58,099 nt of DNA from Saprospiraceae bacterium (GTDB lineage: Bacteria; Bacteroidota; Bacteroidia; Chitinophagales; Saprospiraceae). Below are positions 44,727 to 54,236 of this stretch, one piece after another. The notes under the pieces are model-generated. The model was given only the letters and a program-made list of their open reading frames with translations, ran no database searches and was not told the origin of the DNA. The translations under genes were made by a program, and so were the position numbers. Numbering within the stretch: the first letter of the stretch is position 1; the number at the start of each line of letters is the position of its first letter. The stretch spans positions 1 to 58,099 of the forward strand of contig JAJTFM010000020.1 in assembly GCA_021298575.1 (NCBI GenBank), in the 5' to 3' direction.

Positions 44727-46502
44727 TTATTTCAGTCGGAACATCTGTTCGTAATAACCGGGCCTGTTGGCGGTGATTACCTTTTCAAATCTTTTGGAAG
44801 TAATGATCGGCTGATAGGGCGCGAACAGAAAGACTTCCGGGAGTATTTCATGCAGCAGATGCTGTGCCTCCATATAGAGCTGATCTCTTTTGGTTTCATC
44901 TGGTTCGGCTCCTATGCGGTCAATCACTTCATCGAGGCGCGCATCGGCAACCCGGGAACGGTTATCGCCTGCGGGTGCGAGGTTCGACGAATGATATCTC
45001 TGTCGCATTTCGGTGAGTCCCGGAAACAGGGTAGCACCAAGAAAAGTGCTTTCAAAGTCGCCGTTTTTGGTTTTTGGATTGATTTCAGTGATGTCGGTTG
45101 GTACCGTTTTGATTTCGATACCTGCCAGACGTGCCGTTTGCGTCACACTTTCGGCATATTGCTGACTGGTGCGTACTGAAGGGACGAGTACTTCAATTAC
45201 CAGTCGTGTCGGTTTCCCGTCGAGTACCTTGTCGAGCACTCCGTCGCCATCGGTATCAGACCATCCTGCAGCGGAGAGGAGTTCTCGGGCCATGCCTATA
45301 TTGTAGTTATAGGGGGTGATATCCCTTGCATAATACCGTTTGGCAGGCAGGATATTGCTCACCGTTCTGACCGCCAGTCCGGAACGTATGTTATTGATGA
45401 AATGATCATAATCAACCACATGAGCCAATGCCTTTCGTACCTGAACATCTTTCAGAACAGGTTTGTTCAGATTGAACAGCCAGCGGTTATACTGAAGAGC
45501 AGGCAGTAAATCGAAGTCATAGCGGGTGTTCAGCGAGTCTTTTTGCTTCATGTCCAAAAATCTGGCAGGGCTCAGCGAGCCTGCCACGATATCGAGCTGA
45601 CCGCTTTTAAGCATGTTTTCCACCACGTTTTCGTCTTTGATTACTTTATAGACCAGCTTTTTCGGGTAGGCCACCAGAATGGGTCGCTCTTTTGAAACAG
45701 CATCACCCCACCAGTTTTCCTTTTTTACCAGAATAGTGCCCTGATCGTTCATGGAGGCCACTTTATATGGTCCGCTGCCGGAGATGTTATTCGGGTCGTT
45801 CAGAAACTTTGGCTGCTGGAACTCGTCGGCAAAAGTCTTCATGGAGGAGTCGCTGGCAATAACACTGGTTTTGGCAGTATCAAGCAGATCGGAGAGCGGA
45901 ACCACCGCCATCCGGTTGGCCGGATCGTAGTGGTAAGCAGGGAGAACAGGGAACAGGGCCATGGACTCCTGTGCCAGCATATAGTACTTCCTGAAGTAAA
46001 CGGTGAACTTCTTCGGATTGACCGGGTCGAGATCAATGCCGCTCAACTCCTTGAAGTAAGACCCGAATGCTTTGGTTGGCAGCAACGGATGATAAGCGAT
46101 TTTGATAGAAAAGTCCACATCCCTGCCTGTGACAGGGGTTCCGTTATCCCAGCGTGCCTCTTCCAGCAGTTCATAATCATAGGCCAGCTCCCCCTTGTGC
46201 GGACCGTCTTGTACCAGGCGTGACGACGGCAGGGATTTGACAATAAGCGGAGTGAGATCCAGTGTAGCCGGGTCGAGGTCGCCGAGCGATTGAAAGATGC
46301 GGGCACACACATATATATCTGCCCCGATAGTGGAGAGAAACGGATTGAGACGTGCAGGGGCAGCGTCCATCCGGATACTTATTTCTTCCGGATCAGAACC
46401 CTTGCCTGCTGATTGCATGCAGAAGCGTACGAGCAGGATAACGGCGGTGGCAGCAATGGCGAGCAGGATCTTTCCGGGGGTGGTGCGCAGTCGGTTGATC
46501 AT
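44727..46502 (-). CDS. ABC-type peptide-binding protein (SBP_bac_5)
   Basis: The protein is 591 residues from the ATG at 46502, where a membrane/signal segment starts (TTPGKILLAIAATAVILLV). The family domain follows: RMDAAPARLNPFLSTIGADI, LEEARWDNGTPVTGRDVDFS, NISGSGPYKVASMNDQGTIL, LFNLNKPVLKDVQVRKALAH and LAPAGDNRSRVADARLDEVI. It binds oligopeptides or similar ligands in the periplasm. The ABC permease and ATPase genes are not in this window, so the partner is elsewhere. The 36 codons upstream of the chosen start are Lys/Phe-rich and not signal-like. Confidence 0.85.
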   Translation of the reverse strand: MINRLRTTPGKILLAIAATAVILLVRFCMQSAGKGSDPEEISIRMDAAPARLNPFLSTIGADIYVCARIFQSLGDLDPATLDLTPLIVKSLPSSRLVQDGPHKGELAYDYELLEEARWDNGTPVTGRDVDFSIKIAYHPLLPTKAFGSYFKELSGIDLDPVNPKKFTVYFRKYYMLAQESMALFPVLPAYHYDPANRMAVVPLSDLLDTAKTSVIASDSSMKTFADEFQQPKFLNDPNNISGSGPYKVASMNDQGTILVKKENWWGDAVSKERPILVAYPKKLVYKVIKDENVVENMLKSGQLDIVAGSLSPARFLDMKQKDSLNTRYDFDLLPALQYNRWLFNLNKPVLKDVQVRKALAHVVDYDHFINNIRSGLAVRTVSNILPAKRYYARDITPYNYNIGMARELLSAAGWSDTDGDGVLDKVLDGKPTRLVIEVLVPSVRTSQQYAESVTQTARLAGIEIKTVPTDITEINPKTKNGDFESTFLGATLFPGLTEMRQRYHSSNLAPAGDNRSRVADARLDEVIDRIGAEPDETKRDQLYMEAQHLLHEILPEVFLFAPYQPIITSKRFEKVITANRPGYYEQMFRLK

Positions 46503-46699
46503 AATGGATGTAACATGAAGGTTTTGACACACAAGGTCAGACAAAACGTAAAAATATTTCAAAAAAATTTTTTTCAAGGGAACTTTAAATTTCATCAGTT
46601 CGTTAAACATTTTCAGTAGGGTAAATTATACAGGAAATTTTTGCTTTTGAGCCTTGAATTCCGGTATGTCCGAATACTACTTTAAACAGCATCACTCTT

Positions 46700-47278
46700 A
46701 TGAAATCTTCAACCTACACCGAAGAACAAATGAGACAACAGGTTTTCAGGGCGGAACTGCTTCCGCACTATACTGCTATCTACTCTTTTGCGTATCGTCT
46801 GACAGGGGGCGACACGGCAAGAGCCGGGGATCTTGTGCAGGAAACTTATGAAAAAGCCTGGCGTTTCATACACCGCTATGTTTCCGGAACAAATTCCAGA
46901 GCCTGGTTGTTCCGTATTTGCCACCATGCATTTATCAATGATTGGAGAAAGGTAAAAAATGTGTCAGTTAAACTGGGTCTGGACGCTGCCGGCAGAATTC
47001 AGTCTGACAGCGAGCCAAACCACGCACAGATGGGCGACGAGGTGATGAATGCCATCAACCAGCTGCCGAAGCAACAGCGCATTGTGCTTTTGCTCGATCT
47101 CGAGGATTTCACTTACGAGGAGATAGCCCTCGTTTTGAAAATACGTATTGGCACCGTGCGTTCCCGGCTGCACCGCGCCCGCAAGACATTGCAAGAAATT
47201 CTGCGGCAGTATGCACAAAGTATGGGCTACCAGGTAGCTGACGATGCAGCTGTAACTTTCTCAACCTGCGACCAGTAA
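46700..47278 (+). CDS. ECF-type RNA polymerase sigma factor
   Basis: This 192-residue sigma-70 family protein has region 2 (YSFAYRLTGGDTARAGDLVQ, ETYEKAWRFIHRY) and region 4 (NQLPKQQRIVLLLDLEDFTY, EEIALVLKIRIGTVRSRLHR). It directs RNA polymerase to a stress or envelope regulon. No anti-sigma with a membrane segment follows; a small 84-residue gene at 47620 may be its partner. A 62-bp hairpin lies just after its stop. Confidence 0.93.
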   Translation: MKSSTYTEEQMRQQVFRAELLPHYTAIYSFAYRLTGGDTARAGDLVQETYEKAWRFIHRYVSGTNSRAWLFRICHHAFINDWRKVKNVSVKLGLDAAGRIQSDSEPNHAQMGDEVMNAINQLPKQQRIVLLLDLEDFTYEEIALVLKIRIGTVRSRLHRARKTLQEILRQYAQSMGYQVADDAAVTFSTCDQ

Positions 47279-47289
47279 ACACAAAACCA

Positions 47290-47351
47290 AAGAGCATGTC
47301 CGGGTTTCTCTGATGACCAAAGCCAACAGATGAAATGCCGGACATGCTCTT
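47290..47351. repeat. 62-bp hairpin with 14-bp perfect arms
   Basis: The arms AAGAGCATGTCCGG and CCGGACATGCTCTT are perfect; pairing extends inward (TTTCTCTG/CAGATGAAA). The ends resemble those of the MITE (AAGAGCTTGTTCAGG) at 12 of 15 positions. No T-run follows, so it is not a normal terminator. Confidence 0.6.
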
Positions 47352-47619
47352 AAGGGGCCATTTGGTACCAATTCAACTCAACAAACTCATGTCTTTCACA
47401 AGCATACGGATACAAATCAGTTCGCCTCGCCAGTTTCGGTGTGGCTCCTTGTTTTTCCTTTCCGGTACTACCGCCGAAAATAGTAGGCAGTTTTCCGCGA
47501 TACGCTCTTCTATGGTTGGCAACCAGACAGGGCGACGGCAAACTCCCGGTGTTTATGTCGGATTGGTTAAAGTAAGCAGAGGTATTGACGGGTATTCGGA
47601 TGCACAAATTAATTTTACT
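47352..47619. other. 268-bp region between hairpin and small gene
   Basis: The frame is open but the translation (MPDMLLRGHLVPIQL...) has no protein character. I see nothing else here apart from the presumed promoter of the gene at 47620. Confidence 0.35.
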
Positions 47620-47874
47620 ATGAACAACGAAACAAATCTGCCAAACGGAAAACTCCAGCAAACAGGAAACAAATTAACCGCCGAACCAACCAACCCGAAC
47701 CAAAGCCCCGATTTTTCAAGCCTGGGAAATGACGTCTTCCAAAATGCTCCCAGGGTCCGTGAATTTGAGTCCAGTGATGACGAATCGTTCCGGACATGGC
47801 TTAAAGCCAGCACTTCCAACCAGTCTGTACCTCCTTCCCTTTTAGAAAGACTGAAGAATATTCCCTACAAGTAG
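47620..47874 (+). CDS. small protein downstream of the ECF sigma factor
   Basis: This 84-residue protein is not recognised. The ATG at 47620 is preferred; 95 codons upstream look non-coding. It is rich in Asn, Ser and Pro and has an acidic middle (REFESSDDESFRTWL). It ends in a helix SVPPSLLERLKNIPYK, which resembles the short helical tails of some anti-sigma-like proteins. There is no membrane segment or zinc motif. Position right after an ECF sigma factor suggests, without proving, a regulatory partner. Confidence 0.45.
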   Translation: MNNETNLPNGKLQQTGNKLTAEPTNPNQSPDFSSLGNDVFQNAPRVREFESSDDESFRTWLKASTSNQSVPPSLLERLKNIPYK

Positions 47875-48109
47875 TGACTCCAAAGTTGACCATCTCACTT
47901 TAATATCGTTTGTCTCTCCCATACAGATATTATAATGCCGGAGTCTCCCTGACGCTCCGGCTTTTTTATTGCAGATACCCGGCAGGTTCCTCATCCGGCC
48001 CCTGAGGTTCAAATAGTTACTTTTTATTTCAACAAATTCAAATTACAGAATTATTTTATCACCTTTGTACGAATGTTCTGAAACATCTAACCACTAACCT
48101 TTTCTTTAA

Positions 48110-50899
48110 ATGAACAAAATTTTTTACATTCTCTTATTCACAGCCTTTCTGGGAACGAGTAAAACGCATGCTCAGGAACCTCAGATGGCTGTCAGCGGGA
48201 AGGTTACAGATGCCGCCAATGGCTCTGCCCTGCCAGGTGTTACCATCCGCGTTGAGGGTAAAAACGCCGGAACCATCTCTGATGCCGACGGTGGCTATGC
48301 CCTGAAAGTTGCTGTGGGAGATCTGCTGATCTTCTCTTACACCGGCTACAAGGAGCAAAAAATAGCTGCCAATAGCAAAACGATTGATGTGCGCATGGAG
48401 GCCGACGGTATTGCTCTTGAGCAGATAGTGGTGGTGGGTACACGTCGCGCCAACCGTGTCAAAACCGAAACGCCCGTCCCGGTGGATATCATCAACGTGG
48501 CGGCCAACACGGTGAACTCCGCCCGTGCTGATGTGACGGCCATGCTGAATTACACAGCGCCTTCGTTTAACTACAACAAACAGAGTGGCTCCGATGGCGC
48601 CGATCATATTGACCTGGCCACTCTGCGCGGCCTCGGCCCCGACCAGACGCTGGTGCTTATCAACGGTAAACGCCGCCACCAGACAGCCTTTGTTTCTGTT
48701 TTCGGCACACGCGGACGAGGTGCGTCGGGTACGGATCTCAATTCGCTTCCCGCCGCCGCCATTGACCGCATCGAAATCCTGCGCGATGGCGCCTCGGCTC
48801 AGTATGGCTCCGACGCCATGGCTGGTGTGATAAATATCATCCTCAAGGAAAATATCGGCAAACCAACGCTCGACCTCGGCGTATCAGGGTACTATGATCC
48901 CAAATATAACCCCGCTTTCATTACTGCTGATGATAAAGACGTGTATGGTGCATCTCACCTTGGGCAGTATGAAACCGGCAATAACAACAAGATGGATGGT
49001 CTGGCTTACAACGCATCCTTCAACTACGGAATGCCTTTCGGAAAGCCGGGCGGCGTGATTAATTTCACGCTGAACTACGCCAATCAGGACAAAACCTACC
49101 GTCAGGAGTTCGGTGGGAATCTCCCGCTTTCGATTTACAGAAGGGCTCATGGTGATGCCTCACTGAATGCCTACGGTGCATTCTACAACGCCGAAACACC
49201 CATCAAGGAGGGAGGAAAACTCGATTTTTACTCTTTCGGAGGTGCCAACTACAAGAAATCGGACGCTTTCGCTTTCACCCGCAATTTTTCGGCTAGACCC
49301 GACCGGTTTCCTACTACTGCTGCCGGCGACCTGATTCCTGTCGAAGGAATTATCAAGACTACGCCCGACGGAGAAAGCTACTTTAACCCGCATATACAGA
49401 CTGAAATCCGCGACCTGTCGTGGGTGGGTGGCTTCCGCGGCGCCTTCGATAACGGATGGCAGTGGGACCTGAGCCAGGCAATCGGATATAACAACTTCCA
49501 CTTTTACGGTGACAAGACTTTCAATGCCGGACTGGGCCCCACCGTTACGCATTTCGACGACGGTGGCTTCTCTTTCCGCCAGAACACAACAAACCTGAAC
49601 CTGAACCGGGAATACCCCGAAATCATGCATGGCTTTGGTCTGGCCTTCGGAGCCGAATATCGCAATGAGAATTACGTGCTCTTCGCCGGACAACAGGGCT
49701 CCTATGCCAACTACGACGAAAACAAAGCAACAGGTGCGCAGGGTTTCCCCGGCTACCAGCCATCTGACGAGGTGGACGCCACCCGCAGCTGTGCCGGCGT
49801 TTATGCCGATGCCGAACTTGACGTGACTTCCAAACTGCTGCTTGGCGGCGCAGTACGCTTCGAAAATTATAGCGATTTCGGCAATACGCTCAACTGGAAA
49901 GCGGCGGCTCGCTACAAGGTGCTCGACGACTTCAACCTGCGCGGTTCCTTCAGCACCGGCTTCCGGGCGCCATCCCTCCAGCAGATCAACTTCAGCAGCA
50001 CATTCACCACGGTACAGGGCGGACAAATTTCCGAGGTGAAAATTGCGCCCAATCTCAGCCGTATCACGCAGTCGGCAGGCATAGAGCCGCTCAAACAGGA
50101 GCGCTCCAGCAATGCCAGCATCGGGTTCTCCCTGAAGCCCATCCCGCAACTGAGCGTAACGGTGGATGCCTATCAGGTAAAGGTGAAAGACCGGGTGGTA
50201 CTTTCCGGCCAGTTCAGTGCGGATGATACCTCGCTTGATCCCAACTTCACCGGAACGCTGCAGGACCTCGATGTGAGTCTGGCCCAGTTCTTTGTGAATG
50301 CCGTGAACACAACCAACCGCGGTGTGGATATCGTGGTAGACTACAACCGCAGAATTTCGAGCGACCAGACAATCCGCTTCCTTTTGGCGGGTAACCTGCA
50401 GGATATGACCATTGACAAGGTAAATGTACCTGTCGGACTGGGTAACAATGAGCAGAACTTCTTCAGTGATCGCGAACGCGCGTTTGTGCTTGCCTCGGCA
50501 CCCAAAACCAAAATGGGCCTTACGCTGGAATACGGTGTGAAAAAACTCACCGTGGGAACCCGTTTCACTTACTTTGGCGAAATCACCCTGTACGGATATG
50601 GCGAAGACGGCCTTGGAATCAATCCGACCGTACCCAAAGACGATGGAAGCGGCTCGGTACCCGATCAGTACGTGTATGGCGGAAAACTGGTTCCGGATGT
50701 CTATCTCGGCTGGAAATTCAGCAAAAAAATGTCGCTGCACCTCGGTGCCGACAATTTCCTGAATGTACACCCTGATCTGGGTTTTGTACCCGGTGCTGCA
50801 GGCTGGGCTTTCAACAACGAAACCGGTGGTCCGTGGGATGCCGTGCAGATGGGCGGCAACGGTATGCGCCTGTTTACGCGCCTGACTATGAATTTTTAA
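48110..50899 (+). CDS. TonB-dependent receptor with CarboxypepD_reg domain
   Basis: The protein is 929 residues with a signal peptide. Residues ~28-105 form a carboxypeptidase-regulatory-like domain (VSGKVTDAANGSALPGVTIR). The plug has the TonB-box-like EQIVVVGTRR and the motif RIEILRDGASAQYGSDAMAG. The 22-strand barrel ends in RLFTRLTMNF with the terminal Phe. It imports a large or chelated substrate with energy from TonB. No SusD follows, so it is not a classic polysaccharide-utilisation pair. The substrate is unknown. Confidence 0.93.
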   Translation: MNKIFYILLFTAFLGTSKTHAQEPQMAVSGKVTDAANGSALPGVTIRVEGKNAGTISDADGGYALKVAVGDLLIFSYTGYKEQKIAANSKTIDVRMEADGIALEQIVVVGTRRANRVKTETPVPVDIINVAANTVNSARADVTAMLNYTAPSFNYNKQSGSDGADHIDLATLRGLGPDQTLVLINGKRRHQTAFVSVFGTRGRGASGTDLNSLPAAAIDRIEILRDGASAQYGSDAMAGVINIILKENIGKPTLDLGVSGYYDPKYNPAFITADDKDVYGASHLGQYETGNNNKMDGLAYNASFNYGMPFGKPGGVINFTLNYANQDKTYRQEFGGNLPLSIYRRAHGDASLNAYGAFYNAETPIKEGGKLDFYSFGGANYKKSDAFAFTRNFSARPDRFPTTAAGDLIPVEGIIKTTPDGESYFNPHIQTEIRDLSWVGGFRGAFDNGWQWDLSQAIGYNNFHFYGDKTFNAGLGPTVTHFDDGGFSFRQNTTNLNLNREYPEIMHGFGLAFGAEYRNENYVLFAGQQGSYANYDENKATGAQGFPGYQPSDEVDATRSCAGVYADAELDVTSKLLLGGAVRFENYSDFGNTLNWKAAARYKVLDDFNLRGSFSTGFRAPSLQQINFSSTFTTVQGGQISEVKIAPNLSRITQSAGIEPLKQERSSNASIGFSLKPIPQLSVTVDAYQVKVKDRVVLSGQFSADDTSLDPNFTGTLQDLDVSLAQFFVNAVNTTNRGVDIVVDYNRRISSDQTIRFLLAGNLQDMTIDKVNVPVGLGNNEQNFFSDRERAFVLASAPKTKMGLTLEYGVKKLTVGTRFTYFGEITLYGYGEDGLGINPTVPKDDGSGSVPDQYVYGGKLVPDVYLGWKFSKKMSLHLGADNFLNVHPDLGFVPGAAGWAFNNETGGPWDAVQMGGNGMRLFTRLTMNF

Positions 50900-50919
50900 T
50901 TATCGGTGGAAATAGTCTG

Positions 50920-50960
50920 AAGCCTGCCGTGCCCGGATCGGGTGCGGCGGGCTTTTTTTT
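50920..50960 (+). terminator. terminator of the TonB receptor gene
   Basis: AAGCCTGCCGTGCCCG / CGGGTGCGGCGGGCTT (some G-U pairs) is followed by eight T. Confidence 0.85.
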
Positions 50961-51151
50961 GGGATTTTACAATAAACATATGCGGTGTTTCCAGCAGTTA
51001 TCAGGCACCTTGCCCGCCAGTTCTTACTTCGTGTATGGTGGCGATGAAAAATAGCAGTATAACTATTCGTGCGTGTTGGGCTGGAATCATCTGGACAGGT
51101 TGCCGGTGGGTGATCCATAGTCCGATACAGTAGTCCCCCTCTTCTGTGGTG

Positions 51152-51165
51152 TCCTGAACAAGCTC
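51152..51165. mobile_element. solo end of the MITE-like element
   Basis: The 14 bases TCCTGAACAAGCTC match exactly the right end of the MITE, and the next three bases (TTA; TAA on the minus strand) are the purF stop codon, as at copy 2. No further homology extends inward. It is probably a remnant of a deleted copy. Confidence 0.6.
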
Positions 51166-53058
51166 TTAATACGCCCGCTCATCCCGGTTCTCCACAAAAT
51201 TCATAAATGCCCGGTTTGCCACCCGGTTGCCACCCGGTGTTGGGTAGCGTCCGGAGAAGTACCAGTCGCCGGTGTGTCCGGGGCATGCCTCATGCAGTCC
51301 GTCGAGCGTCTGGAAAATGATATCCAGCTGCGGTTTGAGTCCGGCCGGCTTCACGATTTCGGCAATTTTTTTGCTGATTTGCGTGTACTCGAACAGATCG
51401 TACAGAGGGATGACTTCATTTTGTACTGCTTCGACGGGCAGCATTTCCGATCTTTTACAGCGCTCGTAAGTTTCCTGCAGCATTTTGTCCTGTCCGGATT
51501 CCCGGAGCAGTTCGACGAGTGCCTGGAACGCCACGAAGTCCTTCATTTTACTCATGTCAATACCGTAGCAATCGGGGAACCGGATTTGCGGGGCACTGCT
51601 GAGGATGATGATTCGTTTCGGGCGCAGTCGCGCAGTGATGCTCACAATGCTGTCGCGCAGGGTAGTGCCGCGCACGATAGAGTCATCGAGCAGCACCAGT
51701 GTGTCTTTATCATCCTGGCAGATACCGTAAGTGACGTCATATACATGGTTGACCATGTTGTTGCGCACTTTTTTATCGGCGATGAATGTGCGTTGTTTAT
51801 CGTCTTTGTGTACGAGCTTTTCGTTTCGGGTATGGACAGCGAGAATCTGGGCTACTTTTTCGGGCGTAATTTTACCTTTCAGGCCCATAATCTGTTCGTG
51901 TTTCCATTTATCCAATTCTTTGTCGAGCCCTTCCATCAGTCCGTAGAAGGCGGCCTCTGCCGTGTTGGGGATAAATGAAAAAACGGAATTTTTGAAGTCA
52001 AAATTTACGGTTTCGAGCACCGGGTGAGCGAGTTGTTCGCCGAGTTTCTTGCGTTCCTGATAAATTTCCCGGTCGTTACCGCGGCTGAAGTAGATACGCT
52101 CGAAGGAGCAGGCTTTCAGTTCCCTGGGCTCGGTAAATGGCAGTTCTTCGTACTTGTTGTTGTATTTGATGATGAGCGCGTGGCCGGGTTTGAGTTCGCG
52201 CACATCTTTGAAGGGGACGTTGAAAACAGACTGGATAGCGGGACGTTCGGAGGCTCCTACGATAATCTCGTCGTCAGCGTACCAGTATGCCGGTCTGATA
52301 CCGTTGGGGTCGCGCATGAGGAAGGCGTCGCCATGGCCGATCATACCGCCGAGTACATATCCGCCGTCGAATTTTTTACAGGCGCGGCGAAGAAGTCGCT
52401 GTACGTCGAGATTTTCGAAAATGAGCTGGTTAATGGCCTGATTGGTCATCCCTTCCGGTTTGAACCAGGTATGCAGTCGTTGCACTTCATCATCAAGGAA
52501 GTGCCCGATTTTTTCCAGTACCGTAACGGTGTCGCTTTTTTCTTTAGGATACTGGCCGAGTTCGACGAGTTCATTAAAAAGCTCGTCCACGTTGGTCATA
52601 TTGAAATTGCCGGCCAGGAGGAGGTTCCGGTTAATCCAGTTATTCTGTCGGTGAAAGGGATGCACGCGTTCGATGCTGTTATCGCCGTGCGTTCCGTACC
52701 GGAGGTGACCCATGAGCACCTCACCGGTGTAGGGCATATTGGCGCGGAGCCAGATCGGGTCGTTGAGTTGTTCGGGGGTAACGGCATTCAGGCGCGACCA
52801 CACCATTTCGAAGAGATCTGCCAGATAGTTGGGCGCATTGCTTCTTTTGCGGCTGATATAGCGCGTACCGGGCTGCGGGTTGAGCTTTATAGTTGCGATA
52901 CCGGCGCCATCCTGCCCCCTGTTGCGCATTTTTTGCATCAGCAATTGCAGTCTCTGTATTCCGTAGAACGCAGTGCCGTACTTCTTGTGGTAGTATTCGA
53001 GGGGTTTGCGCAGGCGTATGATCGCGATGCCACACTCGTGCTGAATTGAGTCGCTCAT
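51166..53058 (-). CDS. purF: amidophosphoribosyltransferase
   Basis: The protein is 630 residues. The N-terminal glutaminase (Ntn-type) has Cys9 in HECGIAIIRL, then NRGQDGAGIAT and GHLRYGTHGD. The C-terminal PRTase has the PRPP loop VLLDDSIVRGTTLRDSIV. It makes phosphoribosylamine from PRPP and glutamine, the first step of purine synthesis. It is longer than E. coli PurF (~505) and resembles the long Bacteroidota form. It is divergent from purC; TACCTTTG at 53082-53089 on the minus strand is a probable -7 box. Confidence 0.93.
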   Translation of the reverse strand: MSDSIQHECGIAIIRLRKPLEYYHKKYGTAFYGIQRLQLLMQKMRNRGQDGAGIATIKLNPQPGTRYISRKRSNAPNYLADLFEMVWSRLNAVTPEQLNDPIWLRANMPYTGEVLMGHLRYGTHGDNSIERVHPFHRQNNWINRNLLLAGNFNMTNVDELFNELVELGQYPKEKSDTVTVLEKIGHFLDDEVQRLHTWFKPEGMTNQAINQLIFENLDVQRLLRRACKKFDGGYVLGGMIGHGDAFLMRDPNGIRPAYWYADDEIIVGASERPAIQSVFNVPFKDVRELKPGHALIIKYNNKYEELPFTEPRELKACSFERIYFSRGNDREIYQERKKLGEQLAHPVLETVNFDFKNSVFSFIPNTAEAAFYGLMEGLDKELDKWKHEQIMGLKGKITPEKVAQILAVHTRNEKLVHKDDKQRTFIADKKVRNNMVNHVYDVTYGICQDDKDTLVLLDDSIVRGTTLRDSIVSITARLRPKRIIILSSAPQIRFPDCYGIDMSKMKDFVAFQALVELLRESGQDKMLQETYERCKRSEMLPVEAVQNEVIPLYDLFEYTQISKKIAEIVKPAGLKPQLDIIFQTLDGLHEACPGHTGDWYFSGRYPTPGGNRVANRAFMNFVENRDERAY

Positions 53059-53081
53059 TCTGAAAGTATGGAAATACGCTG

Positions 53082-53089
53082 CAAAGGTA
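53082..53089 (-). promoter_or_regulatory. -7 box before purF
   Basis: TACCTTTG on the minus strand is an exact TAnnTTTG, 23 bp before the purF ATG. The -33 half is weak. Confidence 0.4.
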
Positions 53090-53123
53090 CTGAAAACAAT
53101 GGAAGAAATCAGACCTTTGCGTT

Positions 53124-54059
53124 ATGAAAGCACTTCGTGAAACAAAGTTCAGCCTTCCTGGCCAGACGGCCTTCTATCGCGGCAAGGTCCGCGACGTTTA
53201 TTCTGTCGGAAATCGCCTCATTATGGTGGCATCCGACCGTATTTCTGCCTTTGACCATATTTTGCCGCGTGCCATTCCGTTCAAGGGGGCCGTGTTGAAT
53301 CAGATGGCAGCCTATTTTCTGGATGCCACCAGGAATATCTGTCCGAACTGGCTCATCTCCAGTCCCGACCCCAATGTGGCTATCGGGTATCGCTGCGAGC
53401 CTGTGCGGGTTGAAATGGTCATCCGTGGTTATCTGGCGGGTCACGCAGCGCGCACGTATGCTGCGGGTCTGCGCGAACTGTGCGGTGTTGCTTTGCCGGA
53501 GGGAATGAAAGAAAATGACCGTTTCCCCGAGCCGATCATCACGCCTACCACCAAGGCCGAAGAGGGGCATGATGAGGATATTTCCAGGGCGGAAATTCTC
53601 GCCTGCGGACTGGTTTCCGAGGAGGATTATGTTCAGATGGAGGCATACACCCGGGCACTTTTTCAGCGCGGAACAGAAATGGCGGCTGCACAGGGACTCA
53701 TTCTGGTGGACACCAAGTACGAATTTGGCAAGCTTGACGGAAAGGTGGTGCTCATGGACGAGATACACACCCCGGACAGTTCGAGGTACTTTTACGCAGA
53801 GGGATATGCCGAACGGCAGGCCCGAGGCGAGCGCCAGAAGCAGCTCAGCAAGGAGTTCGTGCGCGAGTGGCTGATGGCTAACGGCTTTCAGGGCAAGGAA
53901 GGCCAGCAGATGCCCGTCATGCCCGACGAGTTCGTGAACGAGATATCGGAGCGCTACATAGAACTGTATGAAAAGGTGACGGGCCGCGTATTCGTCAGAG
54001 ACACGTCAGACGACCCTGAATCGCGTATAGAAAGCAAGATACTGGAGACCATACGGTAA
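53124..54059 (+). CDS. purC: phosphoribosylaminoimidazole-succinocarboxamide synthase
   Basis: This 311-residue SAICAR synthetase shows [73 protein letters not shown] and LVDTKYEFG with [15 protein letters not shown]. It joins CAIR with aspartate using ATP. It is the long form common in eukaryotes and Bacteroidota. It is divergent from purF with 65 bp between starts, so the two steps of purine synthesis probably share a control region. Confidence 0.96.
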   Translation: MKALRETKFSLPGQTAFYRGKVRDVYSVGNRLIMVASDRISAFDHILPRAIPFKGAVLNQMAAYFLDATRNICPNWLISSPDPNVAIGYRCEPVRVEMVIRGYLAGHAARTYAAGLRELCGVALPEGMKENDRFPEPIITPTTKAEEGHDEDISRAEILACGLVSEEDYVQMEAYTRALFQRGTEMAAAQGLILVDTKYEFGKLDGKVVLMDEIHTPDSSRYFYAEGYAERQARGERQKQLSKEFVREWLMANGFQGKEGQQMPVMPDEFVNEISERYIELYEKVTGRVFVRDTSDDPESRIESKILETIR

Positions 54060-54236
54060 ATTTCTGTCCAAAAACAGAAACAATTTATTCCTGCGGGTTT
54101 TGCTCTGTGCATTCTCATGTTACCTTAGCCGCGCCAATTCCGTTTGGGATATTCCCGGTGGCGCCGCTCAAATTATTGCTGCTGCAAGGCAGTAATAATT
54201 TTTGTTTTACGAAACATCTTTGTACTACTTTCTGAC

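Noticed and set aside
47335-47619. Longer reading frame before the small gene at 47620
   Set aside because: The first 95 codons lack protein character and begin within the hairpin arm; the ATG at 47620 starts the credible part.
49160-50770. 536-codon minus-strand ORF opposite the TonB receptor
   Set aside because: It lies wholly inside the receptor gene; the plus-strand product is a clear family member and the shadow is a high-GC artefact.
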